From positions 2,790,001 to 2,854,000 of the forward strand of contig OY969912.1 of assembly GCA_963704505.1 (NCBI GenBank): DNA of 64,000 nt, read 5' to 3'. The DNA comes from VRUE01 sp963704505. Its GTDB lineage: Bacteria; Actinomycetota; Thermoleophilia; Solirubrobacterales; 70-9. The translations under genes and the position numbers were made by a program. This document shows, piece after piece, positions 25,260 to 32,349 of the stretch. Positions within the stretch are counted from its first letter, which is position 1. Each line of letters begins with the position of its first letter. The notes beneath the pieces were generated by a model. It saw only the letters and a program-made list of their open reading frames with translations, did no database searches and was not told the DNA's origin.

Positions 25260-26480
25260 CTAGAGGTAGGCCATCGGGTCGGTGACTTCCCCGTTTACCC
25301 GGACCTCGAAGTGGACGTGAGGGCCGAAGCAGTACCCCGTGCAGTCGCTGTAGCCGATCACCTGGCCCTGGGAGACCTGCTGCCCGGCGCTGACCGCGAA
25401 CGTTTCCTGGTGGGCGTAACAGGTCGAGAGGCCGCCGCCGTGGTCGATGCAGGTGTAGTTCCCGTAGCCGCCGCTGCTCGACTCGGGCTCGGTAAAGATC
25501 ACGGTGCCGGCGGCCGCGGCCCTGATCGGGGTGCCGCTGGGCACGGCGATGTCGATGCCGGGGTGGTACTCGTAGCTGCCGTTGATGTCTCGGGGGCCGA
25601 AGCCTGAGACGACCGGGCCGCTCACCGGCCAGATCAGGCCGCTGCCGCTGCTGCCGGGCTGGATCGGGCCGGCCGGGAGCGGCGCGGAGCCGTAGCCGGA
25701 GAGCGTTGCCGCGATTTTGCCCTGGATCGCGGCGACGTCGCCGTCGAGCTCCTCCTCGGTCGAGTTGATCCTGTGCAGCGCGTCCATCCGCTGCGCCCGG
25801 GTGGCGACCAGGGCCGACTGACGCGACTGGACGGCCTGCCTGGCACCAGCCAGCTCCTGCTCTTCGGAGGCGATCTCGTCGCGGGCGGATTCGATCCGGT
25901 TCTTGGCCGTGCGCAGGATGGAGACCGTGTGCTTGACCTGGTCCCGAAGCCCCCGCACCCGGCCGACAACCGCTTCGTCCATCCCGTTGATGCGTTCGAG
26001 GTACTCGGTGCGGTCGACGAGTTCGCCGTAATCCTTCGAGTCGAGGATGACGCTGAGAACGTCGGGAGATCCACTCTCGTAGATCGCCACCAGACGCTCG
26101 CGCAGGGCTACCAGCGCGCGCGCGAGCCGGGCGCGGACCACCGCGAGGTGCTTCTTGGCGGTGTCGAGCTGGCTGACGGCGGTGTCGAGTTCGGCCTGCT
26201 TCGCCTCGAGCCTGGTGCGGACCGCCTGCTCCTCGGTGCGCAGCGAGGCGACCTGAGCGGTCAGCTGGTCGATGCGGTCGCCGTATCGCGAGATCGTCGA
26301 GGTCAGCACTCCTTTGCGCTCGCGCACATGGGAGAGCTTCTGTTCCTTGTCTTCGAGCTTCGACTGGAGGTCTTCGGCGGGAGCGGCGGGGCTGATCAGG
26401 AGCAGGGCGACCAGCGCCGCCGCGGCAGCGATGAGGAACACGGGCGCTGCCGCCGCCGTGGCGAGGCGAATCTTGTGCAT
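25260..26480 (-). CDS. coiled-coil M23-family peptidoglycan endopeptidase
   Basis: Secreted murein hydrolase of 406 residues. A signal sequence or anchor (APVFLIAAAAALVALLLI) is followed by two coiled-coil stretches (about 35-135 and 170-250) like those of EnvC-type proteins, and a C-terminal LytM/M23 domain with HxxxD in YHPGIDIAVPSG, GNYTCIDHGGGLSTCYAH, and HxH in GPHVHFEVRVNG. All zinc ligands are present, so it should be enzymatically active. Extra Cys pairs in the domain (CIDH...CYAH, CTGYC) suggest disulfides. Likely acts in cell separation or wall turnover. Confidence 0.9.
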   Translation of the reverse strand: MHKIRLATAAAAPVFLIAAAAALVALLLISPAAPAEDLQSKLEDKEQKLSHVRERKGVLTSTISRYGDRIDQLTAQVASLRTEEQAVRTRLEAKQAELDTAVSQLDTAKKHLAVVRARLARALVALRERLVAIYESGSPDVLSVILDSKDYGELVDRTEYLERINGMDEAVVGRVRGLRDQVKHTVSILRTAKNRIESARDEIASEEQELAGARQAVQSRQSALVATRAQRMDALHRINSTEEELDGDVAAIQGKIAATLSGYGSAPLPAGPIQPGSSGSGLIWPVSGPVVSGFGPRDINGSYEYHPGIDIAVPSGTPIRAAAAGTVIFTEPESSSGGYGNYTCIDHGGGLSTCYAHQETFAVSAGQQVSQGQVIGYSDCTGYCFGPHVHFEVRVNGEVTDPMAYL

Positions 26481-26547
26481 CCGGGCGAGGCTAGCCGAGG
26501 GCCTCCACGGCCCGGACGGTGTGGCCCGGGTGCAATTCGGCTTGCGA

Positions 26548-27468
26548 TCAGGCGTCGGAGGGCGACCGCTGGACTTCGAGCAGCGCCCCCGACGCCTCCT
26601 CCTCCATCTGCAGCGTCGTGTGCTCGATCTCGAAGCGGTCGTGCAGGAGAAACTCGAGCGAACGCATGACCAGGTCGCGGTCCGCCCCGGCGGCGACCAC
26701 GACGTGCGCGGAGAGCGCGGCGAAGCCCGGGGTCAGCGTCCAGACATGGAGGTCGTGGACGGAGCGGACCCCCTCCTGGGTGCAGATCTCGGCACCGAGC
26801 TCGTCCACGTCGAGCCCCTCCGGGGCGGCCTCCATGAGGACGTCGAAGGGCTCTTTGATCAAGCGCCAGGACGAGGCGAGCACGAGAGCGGCGATCAGCA
26901 GCCCGACGATCGGGTCGACGATCGAGGACCCGCCTGCGAGCACGAAGGCGCCGGCCAGCACCACCCCGAGCGAGCCGAGGGCGTCGGCGAAGCTATGGCG
27001 CAGCACCCCCTCGAGGTTGAGGTCCTCGCGCTGCCCCCGGGCGAGGACGATCGTCGCCGCGATGTTGCCGGCGAGGCCGACGAAGCCGAGCAGCAGCACG
27101 CCGGTGCCGTCGATCGACGGCGGATCGGCGAGACGGCCGATCGCTGCGATCGCGATCGCCACGGCGACCACGACCAGGGTGACGCCGTTGGCGAGCGCCG
27201 CCAGCACCTCGGTCCGCTGGTAGCCGAAGGTTCGGCGCGCCCCTCCCGGCTTCGACGCGAGGGCCGCGGCGAGCAGCGCGAGGCCGATCGCGCCGGCGTC
27301 GGAGAGCAGATGGCCGGCGTCGGCGAGGACCGCCAGCGAGCCGGTGAGCAGGCCGCCGACCAGCTCGACGACGAGCATCGCTGCGTTGATCGCCAGCGCG
27401 ATCCACATCCGGCGCCGACTGTCGGCCCGGCGTGCCTCCAGCGCGTGCCGGTGGTCGTGGACGTGCAC
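26548..27468 (-). CDS. CDF-family divalent metal (Zn/Co/Cd) exporter
   Basis: Cation diffusion facilitator of the CzcD/ZnT type, 306 residues, GTG start. Six membrane segments carry the metal site pairs HxxxD in DAGHLLSDAGA and in HSFADALGS; a His/Asp-rich N-terminus (MHVHDHRH) may sense metal. A cytoplasmic C-terminal domain (VDELGAEICTQEGVRSVHDLHVW) follows. Proton-coupled efflux of Zn2+ or similar is the family role. It lies downstream of an acyl-CoA dehydrogenase, separated by a strong hairpin, so it is probably expressed on its own. Confidence 0.9.
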   Translation of the reverse strand: MHVHDHRHALEARRADSRRRMWIALAINAAMLVVELVGGLLTGSLAVLADAGHLLSDAGAIGLALLAAALASKPGGARRTFGYQRTEVLAALANGVTLVVVAVAIAIAAIGRLADPPSIDGTGVLLLGFVGLAGNIAATIVLARGQREDLNLEGVLRHSFADALGSLGVVLAGAFVLAGGSSIVDPIVGLLIAALVLASSWRLIKEPFDVLMEAAPEGLDVDELGAEICTQEGVRSVHDLHVWTLTPGFAALSAHVVVAAGADRDLVMRSLEFLLHDRFEIEHTTLQMEEEASGALLEVQRSPSDA

Positions 27469-27487
27469 GCCCCGAGCTTAGAGCGGC

Positions 27488-27532
27488 CGACGGGCCGAAT
27501 TGCGACGCCTGGCGTCGTGACTCGGCCCGTCG
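27488..27532 (-). terminator. nested hairpin after the single acyl-CoA dehydrogenase gene
   Basis: Outer arms CGACGGGCCGA / TCGGCCCGTCG (11 bp, perfect) enclose an inner stem CGACGC / GCGTCG with a CTG loop. It starts 8 bp past the dehydrogenase stop and ends before the CDF gene. No T tract follows; GC-rich hairpins of this kind are common intrinsic terminators in actinobacteria. Confidence 0.6.
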
Positions 27533-27539
27533 ACGGCAG

Positions 27540-28820
27540 TTAGGCGGGGACCGGGGACGGCGAGGCGGCTGCGGCGGCCTTCTCGGCCTCGGCGACGACT
27601 TCGGCCGCGTAGCCGAGGCGCTCGGCGTATTCGCGGGACTGCATGCGGGAAATGACCATCCGCTGGATCTCGGCGGTCCCCTCGAACAGCTGGTAGATCT
27701 TGGCGTCGCGGAACCACTTCTCGAGCGGGCAGTCGGTGCTCCCGGAGTACGGGCCGACGAGGTCCATCAGGGTCGTCGTCGCCCACATCGTCACGTCGCC
27801 CGCCTTGAGCTTCGACATCGAGCCCTGGCCCCCGCGCATCGGGATCCCGTTGCGGCCCATCCAGGAAGCGCGCTGGACGAGCAGACGGGCAGCTTCGATC
27901 TCGGTCGCGACATCGGCCAGCGTCTGCTGGATGCGCTGGCTCTGGAGCAGCGGCGTGCCGCCTTCGACCTCGCCGTCGAGGTATTCGAGGGTCCACTCGT
28001 AAGCGGCCTGGGCGATGCCGAGCGCCGAGGCGCCGACCAGCGGCCGGGTCATCTCGAAGGTCGCCAGGGCGTCGGCCCCAGACCGCGATTTCTGGCCCGA
28101 CCGGCCGCGCTCGAGCTTCTTCTGCAGCTTCTCTTCGCCGCCCAACAGGTTCTCCGCGGGGATCCGGCATTCCTCGAGCACGACCTCGGCGGTGTGGGAG
28201 GCGCGGATCCCGAGCTTGCTCTCCTTCTTGCCCTGGCTCAGCCCGGGGGTGTCCTTGCCGACCACGAAGGACGCCTGGCCGCGTGTCCCGAGGGCCGGGT
28301 CGACGGTCGCGACGACGACGTGGACGTCGGCGATGCCGCCATTGGTGATGAAGATCTTGGTCCCGTTGAGGATCCACTCATCACCGACGCGCTTCGCGGT
28401 GGTCTTCAGGCTCTTGACGTCGGATCCGGCCTGCGGCTCGGTGACCGCGTAGGCGCCGAGCTTTATGTCGTCGCCGCTGCCGAAGCACTCGGGGACCCAC
28501 TGGGCGATCTGCTCGGGGGTGCCGGAGGAGGCGATTCCGGCGGCGGCGAGGCCCGATCCGGAGACCGCCAGAGCGGTGCCGGCGCAGCCCCAGTGGAACT
28601 CCTCGGCCGAGATCACCGACATCTGACCCTCCGGGTCGGCGGCGGAGCGCTGGATGCCCTCGAGCCCGCCGAAGCCCTGTTTGCGAGCCTCCTTGATTAC
28701 CTCCCAGGGGGTGCTCTCCTCTTCGTCGTGCTTGCGGGCCGCCGGGCGGATCACCTCCCGCGCGAAGGTGCGGCAGCGCTCCCTGTACTCCCTCTGCTCG
28801 TCGTTCAGTCCGAAGTCCAA
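27540..28820 (-). CDS. acyl-CoA dehydrogenase
   Basis: FAD enzyme of fatty acyl-CoA beta-oxidation, 426 residues. Motifs: YAVTEPQAGSDVKSL, WILNGTKIFITNGG, LGIRASHTAEVVLEECRIP, and the active-site Glu region YQLFEGTAEIQRMVISR; an Ala-rich tail follows. The start is TTG 28820 with GGAGGG seven bases upstream, giving the normal MDFGLNDEQREYRE N-terminus. A 24-bp palindrome 36 bp upstream matches one at the thiolase locus, so expression is probably under a fatty-acid responsive repressor. Chain-length preference cannot be read from sequence. Confidence 0.93.
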   Translation of the reverse strand: MDFGLNDEQREYRERCRTFAREVIRPAARKHDEEESTPWEVIKEARKQGFGGLEGIQRSAADPEGQMSVISAEEFHWGCAGTALAVSGSGLAAAGIASSGTPEQIAQWVPECFGSGDDIKLGAYAVTEPQAGSDVKSLKTTAKRVGDEWILNGTKIFITNGGIADVHVVVATVDPALGTRGQASFVVGKDTPGLSQGKKESKLGIRASHTAEVVLEECRIPAENLLGGEEKLQKKLERGRSGQKSRSGADALATFEMTRPLVGASALGIAQAAYEWTLEYLDGEVEGGTPLLQSQRIQQTLADVATEIEAARLLVQRASWMGRNGIPMRGGQGSMSKLKAGDVTMWATTTLMDLVGPYSGSTDCPLEKWFRDAKIYQLFEGTAEIQRMVISRMQSREYAERLGYAAEVVAEAEKAAAAASPSPVPA

Positions 28821-28855
28821 AGTCTTGCCCTCCGCGGGATCGGGGCCGGCCGGCC

Positions 28856-28879
28856 GGTTGATTGACTAGTCAGTCAACC
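28856..28879. promoter_or_regulatory. palindromic operator, copy 1 (core TTGACTAGTCAGTCAA)
   Basis: A 24-bp near-perfect palindrome (one mismatched pair) centred on CTAG, 36 bp upstream of the acyl-CoA dehydrogenase start and about 45 bp from the divergent cell-wall-binding gene. The same core with one base changed occurs at 39908-39923. Size and symmetry fit a TetR-family operator. No such regulator gene is in the window. Confidence 0.65.
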
Positions 28880-28924
28880 ATGCTATCTGACCAGCCAGCC
28901 AGTTCCCGGCTGTAGCTTTCCGCT

Positions 28925-30298
28925 GTGCCCCGAGAGCAGCCGATCAACGCCGACGTGCCGGCGGCGGAGTCGACCACCGAGGCCGAGCCGTCCGGCGGCG
29001 GCGCGGTCAAGGCGCCTCCGAAGCCCCCCGGGCCCCCAAAAGCGCCCGCCTCGCGGAGGGGCCCGCGGAAGCGGCCCCCGATGCCGCTGCCGCTGAAGCT
29101 GATCGCCGGCGCGATCGTGGTCGCCGCGGTCTTCATCATCGCCGCGATCATCGGCGGCGGAAACGGCGGGCGCAACCTTCCCGGGGCGGCACCGGAGGTC
29201 GGCGGCGGCAGCGCCACCAGCGACGGCGCGAGCGCGCCGGCAGCCGCAGCGGACACCTCCGAGTTGGGCTATCCCGCCTTCGCGACCAAGAACACGACCC
29301 GGATCGGCGGCTCCGACCCCCCGGCAAACGCCGCCGGGGCGGCGCTCGCCGTCTTCCCCTCGACCGACGACGGCCAGCGGCCCGCGGCGGTCACCCTCGT
29401 CGATGAATCGGACTGGGCCGGCGGCATAGCGGCGGCCGTGCTGATGGCGGCCCCGGTGCGCGCCCCGATCCTGCTCACCTCCGGGGACGACCTGCCCGAC
29501 GCCACGTCCGAAGCCCTCGCCGCCCTCGACCCGCAGGGCAGCGCCGCGACTCACTCGACGGCGGTGTTCGCGGTGGGAGGCGCGCCGGAGCCCGGTGGCC
29601 GCCAGACGACGGCCGTCTCCGGGAAGGGACCCGCGGCGCTCGCCGCCGGCCTCTCGAAGCTGCGCGACCGCCTCTTCGGCTCCGCCCCCCGCCACATCGT
29701 CATCGCCCCGCTCGACGCGCCCGCGTTTGCGATGCCGGCGGCGGCGTGGGCAGCGCGCTCCGGCGACCCGGTTCTCTTCGCCGGCCGCAAATCGCTGCCC
29801 AAGGCAACGGCCGCGGTGCTTCGCGAACACGCGAAGGCCCCGGTCTACGTGCTCGGGCCGTCCTCCGCGATCGCCTCGGACGTCGTCCGCACGATCGCCA
29901 AGATCGACAGGCGCGTCCACCGCGTTTCCGCCGAGGAACCGGTGGGCAACGCGGTCGCCTTCGCCCGCTACGGCGACGGCGACTTCGGCTGGAACATCAA
30001 CGACCCCGGCCACGGCTTCGTGGTCGCCCGCAGCGACGACCCGATCGAGGCCGCCGCCGCGGCGCCGCTCTCGGCCTCCGGAACCTGGGGGCCGCTGCTG
30101 CTCACCGACGACGCCGATACGCTTCCGAGCGCGCTGCACGGCTATCTGCTCGACGTCAAGCCGGGCTACACCGAAGACCCGACGCGCGCGTTTTACAACC
30201 ATGTCTGGGTGATCGGAGACGAGGAGGCGATCGGAGTGGGACAACAGGCGGAAATCGACGGCCTCGCCGAGCTGGCCAAGATCGGCGGCGGCGAATGA
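28925..30298 (+). CDS. membrane-anchored protein with cell-wall-binding (CWB2-like) repeats
   Basis: A 457-residue surface protein. Residues 1-50 are Pro/Ala-rich and probably cytoplasmic, one membrane segment follows (LKLIAGAIVVAAVFIIAAIIGG), then a low-complexity linker and about three CWB2-like units: TTRIGGSDPPANAAGAALAVF...PILLTSGDDLPDAT; HIVIAPLDAPAFAMPAAAWAA..PVLFAGRKSLP; and GPLLLTDDADTLP...VWVIGDEEAIG. CWB2 domains anchor proteins to wall polymers. No catalytic domain is seen. GTG start. The stop overlaps the next gene by 4 bp, and a three-gene operon continues with an 82-residue protein and an MBL-fold hydrolase. Confidence 0.75.
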   Translation: MPREQPINADVPAAESTTEAEPSGGGAVKAPPKPPGPPKAPASRRGPRKRPPMPLPLKLIAGAIVVAAVFIIAAIIGGGNGGRNLPGAAPEVGGGSATSDGASAPAAAADTSELGYPAFATKNTTRIGGSDPPANAAGAALAVFPSTDDGQRPAAVTLVDESDWAGGIAAAVLMAAPVRAPILLTSGDDLPDATSEALAALDPQGSAATHSTAVFAVGGAPEPGGRQTTAVSGKGPAALAAGLSKLRDRLFGSAPRHIVIAPLDAPAFAMPAAAWAARSGDPVLFAGRKSLPKATAAVLREHAKAPVYVLGPSSAIASDVVRTIAKIDRRVHRVSAEEPVGNAVAFARYGDGDFGWNINDPGHGFVVARSDDPIEAAAAAPLSASGTWGPLLLTDDADTLPSALHGYLLDVKPGYTEDPTRAFYNHVWVIGDEEAIGVGQQAEIDGLAELAKIGGGE

Positions 30299-30543
30299 GC
30301 GAGGCGGAGAACCCGGAGCTGCTCGGACGCGCGGGGGAGGTCACGGCGGAGGACATCCGGGCGCTCTCGGGCGCCTCCACCCCCCACTTCGCGCTCCAGG
30401 TCCGCAATCGCATCCAGCGGCTGATTGCTCCGCTGCCCGAGGGACATCCGGCCAGGGTCGAAGGCGAGCGCAAGATCGCCCAGCTCGAGGAGCTCGCCGA
30501 CAACTCGGGCGACCCGCGCGGCACCCTGGGCATCGGTCATTGA
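30295..30543 (+). CDS. small conserved-looking protein, 82 residues
   Basis: A soluble, mostly helical protein (VTAEDIRALSGASTPHFALQVRNRIQRLIAPLPEGHPARVEGE is its central part in order, then a helix with AQLEELAD). It is tied to both neighbours by 4-bp overlaps: ATGA with the wall-binding gene and TTGA with the MBL-fold gene. This tight coupling is the main evidence that it is real. No signal peptide or known motif; function unknown. Confidence 0.7.
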   Translation: MSEAENPELLGRAGEVTAEDIRALSGASTPHFALQVRNRIQRLIAPLPEGHPARVEGERKIAQLEELADNSGDPRGTLGIGH

Positions 30544-31202
30544 AGTACCTCGCCCCGGGCGTCTGGCGGCTCGAGGAATTCCCGCGGCCGCTGATCAACG
30601 TCTACCTGGCCGAGGACGTCCTGATCGATGCCGGCAGGCGCTGGGACGCCCGGCGGATCCGCCGGGAGCTGACCGGCCGTGACATTTCGCTGGTCGCCCT
30701 GACCCACGTCCACCCCGACCACCAGGGCTGCGCAAAGCTCGTCTGCGAGGAGAAGGGCGTGCCGCTCGCCTGTCACGCCGATGACGTCGACGCGATGGAG
30801 GGCCGGCGGCCGGTGCGCGCTTCGAACGCGCTCGACGCCAAGTTCTTCGCCCGCCTTTGGGAAGGCCCGCCGCATCCCGTCGACAGGGTCCTCGCGGAGG
30901 GCGACGAGGTCGCCGGCTTCCGCGTCATCCACGCCCCCGGGCACGCGCCCGGGGAGGTCATCTTCTTCCGCGACTCCGACCGGGTGGCGATCTGCGGCGA
31001 CCTGGTCCGCAACATCACTTATCTGGCACTGCGAACCCGTCTCGCCGAGCCGCCCGACGACCTGACCCCGGACCCGGCGGAGAACCGTCGCTCGATCCGC
31101 AAGCTGGCGGCCCTCGAGCCGACCCTGGTCCTGCCCGGGCACGGCCCTGCGATCACGGACATGGAGCGCTTCCAGCACTTCGCTTCGAACCTGGCCGGCT
31201 AG
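30540..31202 (+). CDS. metallo-beta-lactamase-fold hydrolase
   Basis: A 220-residue MBL-fold enzyme. The dinuclear metal motif is intact: THVHPDHQGC (HxHxDH), later His in HAPGHAPGEVIFF, Asp in AICGDLV and a final His in LVLPGHGPAI. The N-terminal APGVWRLEEFPRPLINVYLAEDVLIDAG is typical of glyoxalase II-like and related thioester or phosphodiester hydrolases. TTG start overlaps the previous stop (TTGA). The substrate cannot be inferred. Confidence 0.85.
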   Translation: MKYLAPGVWRLEEFPRPLINVYLAEDVLIDAGRRWDARRIRRELTGRDISLVALTHVHPDHQGCAKLVCEEKGVPLACHADDVDAMEGRRPVRASNALDAKFFARLWEGPPHPVDRVLAEGDEVAGFRVIHAPGHAPGEVIFFRDSDRVAICGDLVRNITYLALRTRLAEPPDDLTPDPAENRRSIRKLAALEPTLVLPGHGPAITDMERFQHFASNLAG

Positions 31203-31301
31203 GCCGCTCGAGGCACCACTTGGGTTTTCCCTTTCCGTCGGAGGGGTAGCGGGTCGGCGAGGAGACCGGCTCACCGCCGTGGGTCGAGAAAGGGAGAGTT
31301 G

Positions 31302-31826
31302 ATGAGATCGCTTTTGAAGAGACGCCCGTCGCCGTCGATGGTGGTTGCCCTTGTGGCTCTCGTGGTCGCCCTGACCGGAACCGCCTACGCGGCCCAGCAG
31401 ATCAACGGCGGCGCGATCCAGAAGCAGTCGATCGGCGCCGGCAAGCTCAAGCAGAAGACGCTCACCGGTTACCAGATCAACCTCAACAAGCTGGGCGCCG
31501 TGGCCCTTGCCAAGCGCGCCTCACACACCTACTGGGCGGTGGTCAACAACCCTGGCAGCCCCGGCAACGCCACCCTCGCGCGAGCCAGCGACAGCACAAT
31601 CGTCGCGACCGAGGGCAACGGCGCGGTCGCCGTCACCTTCCCCCAGAACGTCAGCGGTTGCGCCAACGTCGCGGCTCGCGACAACGCGGGAACGACCGTG
31701 CCCGGCGCCGGCTATGCGCAGACCAACATCGCGCCGGCGAACCCGAACGCGATCGAAGTCCGCACCAGAGACGCAAAAGGCGACAACGAAGACGCAGACT
31801 TCCATCTCATAGCGATTTGCCCATAG
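31302..31826 (+). CDS. secreted protein of a lineage-typical family
   Basis: A 174-residue exported protein. The signal peptide SPSMVVALVALVVALTGTAYAA is followed by INGGAIQKQSIGAGKLKQKT, a polar stretch with short IxxxSIxxxKL-type units that I associate with abundant secreted proteins of Thermoleophilia. The remainder is a beta-rich domain with one Cys pair (SGCANVAA ... AICP). ATG 31302 has GGGAGA upstream. It is followed by a strong hairpin. Function unknown. Confidence 0.78.
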   Translation: MRSLLKRRPSPSMVVALVALVVALTGTAYAAQQINGGAIQKQSIGAGKLKQKTLTGYQINLNKLGAVALAKRASHTYWAVVNNPGSPGNATLARASDSTIVATEGNGAVAVTFPQNVSGCANVAARDNAGTTVPGAGYAQTNIAPANPNAIEVRTRDAKGDNEDADFHLIAICP

Positions 31827-31843
31827 CAGTCGATGGGCATACT

Positions 31844-31883
31844 CCCGGCCCGGCCTCCGCCTCCCCAGTGGGGCCGGGCCGGG
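31844..31883 (+). terminator. GC-rich hairpin after the secreted protein gene
   Basis: Perfect 12-bp arms CCCGGCCCGGCC (31844-31855) and GGCCGGGCCGGG (31872-31883) with a 16-nt loop, 18 bp after the stop at 31826. It is followed by CTCTTA and not a long T run. It also lies within 30 bp of the next start, so it separates the two genes. Confidence 0.6.
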
Positions 31884-31910
31884 CTCTTACCGGCTAGTGT
31901 TCGCCGCACG

Positions 31911-32120
31911 ATGACCGAGGACGCGATCGAGCACGGCTTCAAGGAGGGCGACCTGGTCTGGGTCGAGGACGGCGACGGCAAGCACCACCCCGGTGTCTTC
32001 GTCGGCGACAACGAAGCCTCCGGCTGGTTCGGCGGAGGGCCGAGCGCCTACGTCGCCCACCCGGAGGCGCACAACGCCGAGGTCGTCTCGATCTTCCGCA
32101 TCACCCCGCGCGACGAGTAG
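31911..32120 (+). CDS. small acidic protein, 69 residues
   Basis: Predicted soluble protein starting MTEDAIEHGFKEGDLVWVED, with the SH3-like/Tudor-like look of a small beta-barrel (GDLVWVEDGDGKHHPGVFVGD, SGWFGGGPSAYVAHP, AEVVSIFRITP). I start it at ATG 31911, after the hairpin; an earlier in-frame start would place the hairpin inside the gene. Function unknown. Confidence 0.6.
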   Translation: MTEDAIEHGFKEGDLVWVEDGDGKHHPGVFVGDNEASGWFGGGPSAYVAHPEAHNAEVVSIFRITPRDE

Positions 32121-32122
32121 CC

Positions 32123-32308
32123 TCAGCCGCCCCGTCGGTCCCCCTGGCCGGCGCTCAGTCGCCGGTCAGCGTGGCCCCTCTTGCACTTCCTCTTGGCGTT
32201 CTTCAGCGCGTCGGGGCTATCGCCGGGCGATGCCGACGCGTCTGCCGCCGGCCATGCGACTACCGACAGGCCGAGGATGACGATGAGGTGCACGAGACCA
32301 GATCGCAC
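32123..32308 (-). CDS. short secreted protein, possibly a truncated relative of the upstream secreted protein
   Basis: A 61-residue frame with a signal peptide (GLVHLIVILGLSVVAWPAADASA) then a Lys/Cys-rich stretch NAKRKCKRGH. Both parts resemble the start of the 658-residue secreted protein just upstream (GLVPFVVMLSLLSAAPSAIA and KKAKKCKKAK), but the large beta-domain is missing. It may be a decayed tandem copy or a small exported peptide. GTG start. Confidence 0.45.
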   Translation of the reverse strand: MRSGLVHLIVILGLSVVAWPAADASASPGDSPDALKNAKRKCKRGHADRRLSAGQGDRRGG

Positions 32309-32349
32309 CGGTGCACCGTAGGCGGCCCGTGGCGAATCCGCAAGCCGGC

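Noticed and set aside
26481..26547. hairpin after the CDF gene
   Set aside because: The GGGCC/GGCCC arms need a 3-nt bulge and have only about seven pairs; not strong enough to call a terminator.
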